Shown here piece after piece: positions 1 through 8,559 of a stretch of DNA of 64,000 nt. This DNA is from Ruminococcaceae bacterium OttesenSCG-928-I18 (GTDB taxonomy: Bacteria; Bacillota; Clostridia; Oscillospirales; Ruminococcaceae). The translations under genes and the position numbers were made by a program. The notes below the pieces were generated by a model. It ran no database searches, had not been told where the DNA came from, and worked only from the letters and a program-made list of their open reading frames with translations. Every line of letters starts with the position of its first letter. The first letter of the stretch is position 1. The DNA lies in the NCBI GenBank assembly GCA_030266325.1, contig JAJDHT010000003.1, positions 1-64,000 on the forward strand. Reading direction: 5' to 3'.

Positions 1-963
1 GAGGGGATGGGTTTTGATTTTTTCGATGAGTTTTTTTCGGCCGAGCAGGATGCCCGCCTGCGGGGCCCCAAACAGTTTGTCCCCGCTGAAACACAGAATG
101 TCGACCCCGGTTTTCAGGCATTCGTGTACGCTGGGCTCGCCCTGGATACCCAAGGGTGTGAGGGGGAGGAAAGAACCGCTGCCAAGGTCGTAGAAAACCG
201 GGAGATGGCGTTTGCGGCCAAGCTTGACAAGTTCATCCAGGGCCACCTCTTCGGTGAACCCCATGATTTTGAAGTTGCTGGTGTGCACTTTGAGCAGAGC
301 CGCTGTCTCCTCGGGGCGGATCGCCGCCTCATAATCGGAGGCGCGCGTGCGGTTTGTGGTGCCCACCTCGATGAGGCTTGCGCCGCTCATGGCCATGATG
401 TCGGGCACGCGGAAAGCGCCCCCGATCTCGACAAGTTCCCCGCGGGAGACGATGACCTACCCGCCCTTTGTGAGGGAGGACAGCAAAAGCAGCAAGGCGG
501 CCGCATTGTTGTTGACGACGATGGCATCCTCGGCCCCCGTAAGCTCACACAACAGGCCCGAAACATGGCTATAGCGGCTGCCGCGTTCGCCTTTCGGCAA
601 GTTATATTCAAGGTTTGTGTAGCCTGCGGCCACATTCCGGATGGCCTCTACGGCGCTTTCCGCCAGCGGGGCCCGCCCGAGGTTGGTGTGCAGAACGACG
701 CCGGTGGCATTGATCAGCCTTTTCAGGTTTGGCCTTGCGTCCAGTTCCACCGAACGTGTGACCCGGCGCAAAAGGGCTTCTTTGTCCGGCACAGAAGTCT
801 GTAAACCCTCGAGGATACTCTGCCGCAGTTCCTCCAGAACCTGTCTTGTGGCACGGGCCACGGCGGAGTGGCTGGCTCTTTGCGCGGCCTCGATAAGCGC
901 CGGGCTGGCCAGCAATTCGTCCACCTTTGGGATGTTTCTCAGGAGATCACGATTCACGGCCAT
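1..963 (-). CDS. selA: L-seryl-tRNA(Sec) selenium transferase (SelA), 3' end cut by window edge, interrupted by one in-frame TAG at 457-459
   Basis: Protein [24 protein letters not shown]...[19 protein letters not shown], then TAG, then the same frame continues [69 protein letters not shown]...[30 protein letters not shown] to the window edge. ATG at 963 preceded by GAGGAG. Confidence 0.9.
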
Positions 964-1120
964 TTCCACACACTCCTCAAGTTTCTTCTCATCTTAATTA
1001 TTCCCTTATATATTGTACCGAAAGCGCCTAAATAATCAAGTGCGGGATCAAGTGTATAGATTTTTTAAATGTTGCACAATATTTGCATAGATTTTTTGGA
1101 TTGCAAATGTGATAAAATGG

Positions 1121-1149
1121 TTTACAAGCGGGTAGCCTTGTGATAGAAT
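1121..1149 (+). promoter_or_regulatory. Candidate sigma-A promoter of the glycine reductase operon
   Basis: TTTACA, 17 bp spacer, TAGAAT, located just upstream of the glycine riboswitch. Confidence 0.6.
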
Positions 1150-1241
1150 TAACACAAATAAAACAGAATGCGGACATAGCGCATTTTTCACTATAATCAA
1201 TATCTTAGTTACCTTGGGAATGAAGATACCTCTGGGAATGA

Positions 1242-1360
1242 CTGTTGTGGGAGAGTCTTACGAGACGCCGAAGGGGCAAGCAAACGGTTCGCCAAACCGT
1301 CCTGCGAAACTCTCAGGCCAACATACCACAATAAGACCCACCCTGGAAACAGATGACAGG
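1242..1360 (+). promoter_or_regulatory. Glycine riboswitch (single aptamer) upstream of grdX
   Basis: Conserved gcvT-type motif GGGAGAG...ACGCCGAAGGGGCAA...AACTCTCAGGCC; closing stem TTGTGG/CCACAA (1245-1250/1326-1331); followed by a small CCCTG/CAGGG hairpin. Confidence 0.9.
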
Positions 1361-1407
1361 GGCATGGCAAAGCTCTTTTTGCCGTGTCTTTTATTGCGCT
1401 TTTTTTG
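1361..1407 (+). terminator. Intrinsic terminator / riboswitch expression platform
   Basis: GGCATGGCAAA ... TTTGCCGTGTC stem (11 bp with G-U pairs) followed by T-rich tract. Confidence 0.75.
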
Positions 1408-1447
1408 AGATGAGAATTTCGGATAAAAACGGGAGAATAGGCGATTC

Positions 1448-1831
1448 ATGGCGAACTGTTACATCCTGAGCAACAACCCGCTTGCGAGCCAAAAATATGG
1501 GAGCTTGGTGAAAGTACAAAAGACGGATGTGATGGGAATTTACACGGCGGCACGGGATGCCATCCATCTCGGGGCAGTGCTGATCAACCACCCCCTTTCG
1601 GGTAGCGTAAAACCGAACGAAAGCCCCTACAGAAGTTTGGTTTTGTCCACACGGCAGGCGGAGGTGGACGAAAAGAGCTTGCAGCTGATCGAAGGGGCCA
1701 TTGCGGTTTTAAAAAAGCTGGGGATAAAAGAGCGTGAGTACCCCGAAACGGTTCTTGATGATTTTCAGGTGATTGACCTCGACTTGCTGGATTCGGCCAT
1801 GGGCGCGCTGCCCGCCGAGTATCACACCTAG
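1448..1831 (+). CDS. grdX: GrdX family protein
   Basis: MANCYILSNNPLASQKYGS...VLINHPLSGSVKPNESPYRSLVL; first gene after riboswitch, before trxB/trxA/grd genes. Confidence 0.88.
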   Translation: MANCYILSNNPLASQKYGSLVKVQKTDVMGIYTAARDAIHLGAVLINHPLSGSVKPNESPYRSLVLSTRQAEVDEKSLQLIEGAIAVLKKLGIKEREYPETVLDDFQVIDLDLLDSAMGALPAEYHT

Positions 1832-1908
1832 AGAAAGCGGTTTATCAGGGGAGAGATTTACCCCTGATGGCATAAAAGCAAATTCATCCAAGAAAGGGAG
1901 AGGCAAGT

Positions 1909-3138
1909 ATGTCGGAAGTGTATGATATTTTAGTTGTAGGCGGAGGTCCTGGTGGCCTGGCGGCAGGAATCTATGGCAGCCGTGCGCGCTTGAAGACCTC
2001 CATCGTGGAAAAGGGCCGCCCCGGCGGTCAGGCGGCCAGCACCATGGAGATGGAAAACTATCCCGGGACCTTCAGAGAATCCACGGGCCCTGGCATCATG
2101 AAAAACTTTACCGAGCATGCAGAGCACTTCGGAACAGAGATTTTTAAGGGTACGGTATCTGACGTAGACTTTACCGGCCCGATTAAAAAAGTGACGACCA
2201 AAGACGGAGAGACCTATGAGGCAAAATCCGTCATCCTTTCTCCCGGCGCCGAACCCCGGTCCCTGAACATCAAGGGCGAGGGCAAGTTGCGCGGCAAGGG
2301 CGTTTCCTATTGTGCCACCTGCGATGCCGACTTTTTTGAGGACCTGGATGTCATCGTCATCGGCAACGGCGACGCCGCCATCGAAGAGGCCATGTACCTG
2401 ACCCGCTTCGCCGAGAGCGTCACCGTTATCGTTATCCACGACGAAGGCACGCTGGACTGCAACAAGGCCAGCAGCGAGAAAGCGTTCAAAAACGCAAAAC
2501 TCAAATGGATTTGGAACTCGACGCTGGAAGAGATTGTGGGCGACGAGCTGGTGGAAAAAGTGGTTTTGAAAAACATCAAAACCGGCGAGCTGACCGAAAT
2601 GGAAACGAATGGCGTTTTCTTCTTCGTGGGTACGGTGCCGAAGACCGATTTCCTCAAGGGCAAAATCGAGCTCAATGAGCAGGGGTATATCATCACCAAC
2701 GACCTCATGGAGACGAATGTGCCCGGCGTGTACGGCGTGGGCGACGCGCGCGTGAAATACCTGCGCCAGGTGGTTACTGCCGCGGCCGACGGCGCCATCG
2801 CCGCCGTGGCGGCCGAAAAGTACCTCGACGAGATGGAGAGTTTCCGCGAGAACGTACTGGACAAGAAAGAACCCGTACTGCTGGCCTTCTGGGCGCCTCA
2901 GGTGGAAGCTTGCTTCGACGTGCTGGCCAACCTGGAAAAGAAGGTGGAGGAAAAGGGCGGCAAATTGTCGCTGGCAAAACTGGACACCTACCGCAACAAA
3001 AAGACCTCGGGCAGCTACAACGTGACAAAGGTGCCCACCGTGATCTTGTTTAAAGATGGCGAGCCCGTGGATCGCCTGGAGGGCGCGGAAGCCATCACCC
3101 CCGATGCGGTGGAGGCAATGGTGAAAAAGGTTCTGTAA
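1909..3138 (+). CDS. trxB: Thioredoxin reductase (CATC redox motif) with C-terminal thioredoxin-fold domain
   Basis: GGGPGGLAAGIYGSRA, CATCDADFF, GNGDAAIEEA, GVYGVGDA, then VLLAFWAPQVEACFDVL...KVPTVILFKDGEPV Trx-like domain. Confidence 0.92.
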   Translation: MSEVYDILVVGGGPGGLAAGIYGSRARLKTSIVEKGRPGGQAASTMEMENYPGTFRESTGPGIMKNFTEHAEHFGTEIFKGTVSDVDFTGPIKKVTTKDGETYEAKSVILSPGAEPRSLNIKGEGKLRGKGVSYCATCDADFFEDLDVIVIGNGDAAIEEAMYLTRFAESVTVIVIHDEGTLDCNKASSEKAFKNAKLKWIWNSTLEEIVGDELVEKVVLKNIKTGELTEMETNGVFFFVGTVPKTDFLKGKIELNEQGYIITNDLMETNVPGVYGVGDARVKYLRQVVTAAADGAIAAVAAEKYLDEMESFRENVLDKKEPVLLAFWAPQVEACFDVLANLEKKVEEKGGKLSLAKLDTYRNKKTSGSYNVTKVPTVILFKDGEPVDRLEGAEAITPDAVEAMVKKVL

Positions 3139-3213
3139 ACCGCGCATCACTCAAGATAAGCAGGGGGGATTTCCCCTCGCTTAGATACAACGCTAGGAAA
3201 GGAGAAAAATGCA

Positions 3214-3540
3214 ATGGTTGAACTGAACAAAGAGAACTTCGACGCGGAGGTTCTGCAGGCCGATGGGCTTGTGTTTGTTGATTTTTGGAGCCCCAAGTGT
3301 GAGCCCTGCATGGCCCTGCTGCCCGAAGTGGAAGCGTTTGCAGAGAAAAACGAAGGCAAGGCCAAATTCTGCAAACTGGACACCGCAGGCAACAAACGCC
3401 TTGCCATCGCCCAAAAGGTGATGGGCATTCCCACCTTTGTATTCTACAAAGATGGCGAAAAGATAGAGGTGTTCGACAAAGAGGCCATCAACGAAGGCGG
3501 CATTGCTGCGGTTGAGGCAAAACTGAATGAGCTTGCCTAA
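3214..3540 (+). CDS. trxA: Thioredoxin with CEPC active site, glycine-reductase associated
   Basis: VFVDFWSPKCEPCMALLPEVEAFAEKNEGKAKFCKLDTAGN...VMGIPTFVFYKDGEK. Confidence 0.92.
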   Translation: MVELNKENFDAEVLQADGLVFVDFWSPKCEPCMALLPEVEAFAEKNEGKAKFCKLDTAGNKRLAIAQKVMGIPTFVFYKDGEKIEVFDKEAINEGGIAAVEAKLNELA

Positions 3541-3765
3541 AGACGGCAGTACATCCGTACGGCAAGCCCCAGTTTACTAAGGTTGGAAGGGTGGTCTTGA
3601 AAAGGCCGGCCTAGGTGGCAGCCACACCCGCCGGATTTACGGGTTCGCCCCGATCGAAGCGGCTTTGCGCCGTGGAGAGAAAGGCGAAAAGAGCACCGGT
3701 GGATAATCTGCCGCGTAAGCAGGCCCTACAGCCTCCCAATAATACATATGAACTGGAGGGATACT

Positions 3766-5052
3766 ATGCGTTTGGAAATTGGCAACATCTTTATTAAAGA
3801 CGTGCAATTCGGCGATAAAACCGAAGTGAAAAGCGGCACGTTATTTGTCAATAAAGATGAACTGGCCAAGATCGCCGGCGATGATGAACGAATCAAGTCC
3901 GTTGAAGTTTTCCTGGCCCGTCCGGGAGAATCGGTTCGCATCATTCCGGTGAAGGATGTCGTGGAGCCCCGCGTAAAAGTGAGCGGTGACGGCGGCATTT
4001 TCCCGGGCTTTATGACCGGGGTGGACCAGGTGGGAAGCGGACGCACACACGTGCTGAAAGGCGCGGCGGTCGTCACCACCGGCAAGATCGTTGGTTTCCA
4101 GGAAGGCATCATCGACATGAAGGGCGCGGGTGCGGAATACACCCCCTTCTCGAAAACCAACAACGTGGTTGTCAAGGTGGAGCCGCTCGATGATCTCAAG
4201 CAGCACGAGCACGAAGTGGTGGTCCGCCTGGCGGGCTTCCGCGCGGCAAACTATCTCGGCGAAGCGGGCAAAGACGTCAAAGTGGATGAGGAAAAAGTCT
4301 ATGAGACCAAACCCATCCTCGAGCAGGTGAAGGAATACCCGAATCTGCCCAAAGTCGTCTATGCCTACATGCTGCAGACCCAGGGCCTACTGCACAACAC
4401 CTATTACTATGGGGTGGACGTAAAACAGATCGTACCGACTTTCATGTACCCGACGGAGGCCTTTGACGGGGCCATCACGAGCGGCAACTGTGTGTCCGCC
4501 TGTGACAAAAACCCCACCTACGTGCATGAAAACAGCCCGGTGATCACCGACCTGTTTGAGCAGCATGGCAAGACCATCAACTTCCTCGGCTGTGTGGTGA
4601 CCAACGAGAACGTCACGCTGATGGACAAAGAGCGTTCTTCGAACATGACCGCCAAACTCGTCGAGTTCCTCGGCGCCGACGCGGCTATCATTTCCGAAGA
4701 GGGCTTCGGCAACCCCGATGCGGACCTCGTTATGAACTGTAACAAGATCGAGGGCAAGGGCGTGAAGACCTGTCTGATCACCGACGAATATGCCGGTCAG
4801 GACGGCGCTTCCCAGTCCCTGGCGGACTCGACCCCCAAGGGCGACGCCTGCGTCACCGCCGGCAACGCCAATGTAGTGGTCACCCTGCCTGTGATGGACA
4901 CCGTGATCGGCTACCCCGAAGTGGCCAATGTCATCGCGGGCGGCTGGGACGGCAGCTTGAATGCCGACGGCAGCATCACCGCGGAGATCCAGGTCATCAC
5001 GGGTGCTACGAACGAGCTCGGCTTCAATTACCTCACGGCAAAGACCGTCTAA
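3766..5052 (+). CDS. grdE: Glycine reductase complex component B, alpha/beta proprotein (GrdE)
   Basis: MRLEIGNIFIKDVQFG start with RBS GGAGGG; AITSGNCVSACDKNPTYVHEN autocleavage motif with the Asn-Cys junction at 4486-4491 (Cys242). Confidence 0.95.
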   Translation: MRLEIGNIFIKDVQFGDKTEVKSGTLFVNKDELAKIAGDDERIKSVEVFLARPGESVRIIPVKDVVEPRVKVSGDGGIFPGFMTGVDQVGSGRTHVLKGAAVVTTGKIVGFQEGIIDMKGAGAEYTPFSKTNNVVVKVEPLDDLKQHEHEVVVRLAGFRAANYLGEAGKDVKVDEEKVYETKPILEQVKEYPNLPKVVYAYMLQTQGLLHNTYYYGVDVKQIVPTFMYPTEAFDGAITSGNCVSACDKNPTYVHENSPVITDLFEQHGKTINFLGCVVTNENVTLMDKERSSNMTAKLVEFLGADAAIISEEGFGNPDADLVMNCNKIEGKGVKTCLITDEYAGQDGASQSLADSTPKGDACVTAGNANVVVTLPVMDTVIGYPEVANVIAGGWDGSLNADGSITAEIQVITGATNELGFNYLTAKTV

Positions 5053-5110
5053 AACTTAGAAACAGTTTAGGACGGCGTACTAAAAATAATAAAAAAGGAG
5101 ACATAGCGTT

Positions 5111-5560
5111 ATGGGCATTCTTAACGGCAAAAAAGTCGCTATTCTGGGCGACCGCGACGGAATCCCTGGTCTGGCGATCGAAGAGTGCGTGAAGCCTGCC
5201 GGCGCAGAAGTGGTATTCAGCACAACCGAATGCTTCGTCTGAACCAGCGCAGGCGCCATGGACCTCGAGAATCAGGCTAGGATCAAAGATCTGGCAGAAA
5301 AATACGGCAACGAAGACTTTATCGTTCTTTTGGGTGGAGGCGAAGCGGAAGCTTCCGGCCTCGCCGCCGAAACCGTATCTGCCGGCGATCCTACCTTCGC
5401 AGGTCCTTTGGCTGGGGTCCCGTTGGGACTCAAAGCGTACCACATCCTTGAGCTCAAGGACGAGATTGATCCCGCAATCTACGAAGAGCAGATCTCCATG
5501 ATGGAGATGGTGCTGGACGTGGACGCCATCAAAAAAGAGGTTGCGGAATATCGCGGCTAA
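5111..5560 (+). CDS. grdA: Glycine reductase selenoprotein A (GrdA), Sec at TGA 5240-5242 (residue 44)
   Basis: [55 protein letters not shown]...KKEVAEYRG; the ORF track splits it at the UGA but the frame is open on both sides. Confidence 0.95.
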
Positions 5561-5600
5561 TCCAGCCGATACCAGAGTATATAGAAAAGGGGGAAATAAG

Positions 5601-6899
5601 ATGAGCAAAACGAGAATCGTGCATTATATCAACCAATTCTATGCCGGTATCGGTGGCGAAGACAAAGCTGATGTGCCGCCCGAGAAACGCGACGGCATCG
5701 TTGGCCCTGGCATGGCTCTTTCAAAAGCCTTGGAAGACGTGGCGGAGATTGTAGGCACCGTGATCTGCGGTGACAGCTACTTTTCCGAGAACGAGGAGAG
5801 CGCATCTAAGGTGATCCTCGACATGATCAAGAGCTACGATCCCGAATTGGTTGTCGTCGGCCCTGCCTTTAACGCCGGACGTTACGGCGTGGCGGCCGGT
5901 GGCGTCGCCAAACTCGTAACCGAGAACCTGGAGCTGCCCGTAGTGGGCGGCATGTACATCGAGAACCCCGGTCTCGAGATGTACAAAAAGTACGGCTATT
6001 TCGTGGAGACGGGCAACTCTGCCGCCACCATGAAGAAAGCCATCCCCGACATGGTGGCTGTGATCAAACAGGTCATCGCAGGGGAAGAGGTTACCGGTTA
6101 TGTGCCGAAGGGCATCCGTGTCAATTTCTTCGCTGAAGAGCGCGGCTCCAAGCGCGCGGTGGATATGCTGCTGAAGAAGATCAAGGGAGAGGAATTCCAG
6201 ACGGAATATCCGATGCCTGTCTTCGACCGCGTCGATCCTCAGCCGGCGATCAAGGATATGAAGAAAGCCAAGATCGCGCTGGTCTCTTCCGGCGGCCCGG
6301 TGCCGAAAGGCAACCCAGACCATATCGAGTCTTCCAGTGCTTCCAAATTTGGAAAGTACAGCCTCAAGGATATCGATAATTTCGATTCCTCGAACGGCGA
6401 GACGGCCCACGGCGGTTACGACCCCGTGTACGCCAACGAAGACCTCGACCGTGTACTCCCGGTGGACGTCATCAAAGAGATGCTGAAAGCCGGCGAGATT
6501 GGCTCGCTGCATGATTATTGGTATGCGACGGTTGGCAACGGTACTTCGGTTGCCAATGCAAAGAAATTCGGAAAGGCAATTGCCGAGGAACTCAAAGCCG
6601 ACGGTGTCGACGGCGTGATCCTCACCTCCACTTGAGGCACCTGTACACGTTGCGGTGCAACGATGGTGAAAGCAATTGAAGAAGAAGGATTCCCTGTAGT
6701 TCATATGTGTACTGTCGTGCCGATCTCCCTCACGGTGGGCGCGAACCGTATCGTCCCAACAGTGGCGATTCCTTATCCGCTGGGCAACCCCGCTCTTGAC
6801 CCGGCCGACGAGAAAGAGCTGCGCCGGAAACTGGTCGAAAAGGCTTTGAAAGCCCTGCAGACTGAAGTGACCGAACAGACCGTGTTTAAAGATGAGTAA
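5601..6899 (+). CDS. grdB: Glycine reductase component B selenoprotein gamma subunit (GrdB), Sec at TGA 6633-6635
   Basis: MSKTRIVHYINQFYAGIGGEDKADVPPE...DGVILTST-U-GTCTRCGATMVKAIEEEGFP...QTVFKDE; ORFs 5541-6635 and 6663-6899 are one frame. Confidence 0.95.
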
Positions 6900-6971
6900 T
6901 GTCTAACCTCAGGGAGAGCCGGAGAGGACCACTCTCCGGCTCTCTTTGAGGATATTTTCGGAGGTGAATCA

Positions 6972-8516
6972 ATGAGCTTTCCTGTAATGAAAGGTGCCAG
7001 CTACGCCCTGGTTCAGTGCAACGATATGGTAATCCATCAGGGCAGCACCCAGACCAGCGAAATGCGCCTCAATCCCGATTCAGAGCACCTGAAAGAGCTG
7101 CCAAAGCACCTGCGCAGCTTCGAGGATTGTGTCGCTTACCCACCCAACCAGTCCTACATCGGCAACCTGCCCCCGCGCGAGATGAAAGAGATATCGCGCC
7201 CGTGGTATGAAAACCCCGTGAGTGGGGCAACACGAGAGGGAAAATACGGCGAGATCATGCCCCAGGACGAGTTTCTTGGCTGCATGAAGGCCGTGGATAT
7301 GTTTGACCTGGTGGTCTTGGAAGAGAGCTTCCAGAGCGCCGTAAAAGAGAAGCTGACGGCCCACCCGGTCATTGGCAAATACTGGGTGACGCTCGGCACC
7401 CTCGATAAAAACCCCGGCACCACCGAGCAGATCAAGGAGCTGGTGGACGGCCACAAAGCCGAACCCATGTACCTTGACGACAAGCTCGTGGGCTGCGTGA
7501 AGAAAGCGCACGACTTTGACGCGGCGCTCTCTGAGCACGTGATGTTTGAAAACCTCGCGGGCAAGGCCTCGGCCGCGTTTGCGCTGGCGCTTCTGTTCGC
7601 CAAAACGGACCTCACGCCCGAGGGTGTGCAGTACATCATCGAGTGCAGCGAAGAGGCCTGCGGAGATATGAACCAGCGCGGCGGCGGCAACTTCGCCAAG
7701 GCGATTGGGGAAATCTGCGGCTGCAAGAACGCCACCGGCAGCGACACGCGCAGCTTCTGTGCGGGCCCGGCCCACGCGCTTGTGGAGGCCTCCGCCCTCG
7801 TGGGCGCCGGCGTCTATGAAGAGGTGGTGGTGCTGGCTGGCGGCGCCACGGCAAAGCTTGGCCTCAACGCCAAAGACCATGTGAAAAAGGGCCTGCCCGT
7901 CATCGAGGACTGCCTCGGTGCCTTCGCGGTCAACATCGGAGAAAACGACGGCAAGAGCCCTGTCATCCGCACCGACATCGTCGGCCGGCACACCATCGGC
8001 TCCGGCGCTTCGCCCCAGGCCGTCATGCAGGCCATCGTGGCAGATCCCCTGGACCGCGCCGGCATGACCCTCAAGGACGTGGACACCTATTCGGTGGAGA
8101 TGCAGAACCCCGAGATCACCGAGCCCGCAGGCGCCGGCGACGTACCTTCGGCCAACTACAAGATGATCGCGGCTCTCGGCGTCATGAAAAAGGTGTTCGA
8201 GAAGAGCGAACTCAACAACGTGGTGGAGAGCATCGGCATGCCCGGTTTTGCCCCCACGCAGGGCCATATCCCGTCGGGCGTGCCCTTCCTGGGGTACTGC
8301 AAGGATATGATGCTCGAAGGAAAAGTCAACCGTGCGATGATCGTGGGCAAGGGCAGTCTGTTCCTTGGCCGTCTCACGAACCTTTTCGATGGTGTTTCGT
8401 TTATTGTGGAGAAAAACAACGGGGAAGCGGACAGCGGCGCCGGCGGCACGGACAAAGAGACCATCCGCCAGATGGTGGCCGAAGCGATGAAAGACTTCGC
8501 TGCTTCCTTGAAATAA
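6972..8516 (+). CDS. grdC: Glycine/sarcosine/betaine reductase component C subunit beta (GrdC)
   Basis: MSFPVMKGASYALVQCNDMVIHQGSTQTSE...; beta-ketoacyl-synthase-like fold; position between grdB and grdD. Confidence 0.93.
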   Translation: MSFPVMKGASYALVQCNDMVIHQGSTQTSEMRLNPDSEHLKELPKHLRSFEDCVAYPPNQSYIGNLPPREMKEISRPWYENPVSGATREGKYGEIMPQDEFLGCMKAVDMFDLVVLEESFQSAVKEKLTAHPVIGKYWVTLGTLDKNPGTTEQIKELVDGHKAEPMYLDDKLVGCVKKAHDFDAALSEHVMFENLAGKASAAFALALLFAKTDLTPEGVQYIIECSEEACGDMNQRGGGNFAKAIGEICGCKNATGSDTRSFCAGPAHALVEASALVGAGVYEEVVVLAGGATAKLGLNAKDHVKKGLPVIEDCLGAFAVNIGENDGKSPVIRTDIVGRHTIGSGASPQAVMQAIVADPLDRAGMTLKDVDTYSVEMQNPEITEPAGAGDVPSANYKMIAALGVMKKVFEKSELNNVVESIGMPGFAPTQGHIPSGVPFLGYCKDMMLEGKVNRAMIVGKGSLFLGRLTNLFDGVSFIVEKNNGEADSGAGGTDKETIRQMVAEAMKDFAASLK

Positions 8517-8559
8517 CAAGATCCATAATAGAGAGACCTCGGAAAGGAGGCTAGACCCT

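Noticed and set aside
457-459. Pyrrolysine as the firm explanation of the selA TAG
   Set aside because: grdX and grdD seem to end in TAG, and no pyl gene is in the window; left only as a possibility.
7-804. Long plus-strand ORF over selA
   Set aside because: Antisense shadow of the selA coding frame; no family resemblance.
1930-3150. 406-aa minus-strand ORF over trxB
   Set aside because: Antisense shadow of trxB.
3580-3680. tRNA-Sec-like stretch (GGAAGGGTGG...GGGTTCGCCCC)
   Set aside because: No consistent acceptor/anticodon/T-arm pairing and no TCA anticodon in a loop; not a tRNA.
3615-3797. 60-aa ORF MAATPAGFTGSPRSKRLC... in the trxA-grdE gap
   Set aside because: No RBS, overlaps the grdE start, no recognisable protein; more likely part of a non-coding spacer.
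5240-5242. grdA as a pseudogene because of the internal stop
   Set aside because: UGA sits at the known Sec44 site with conserved flanks; it is a selenoprotein gene.
6633-6635. grdB as a pseudogene or two genes
   Set aside because: Same frame continues GTCTRCGATMVKAIEEEG; standard GrdB Sec site.
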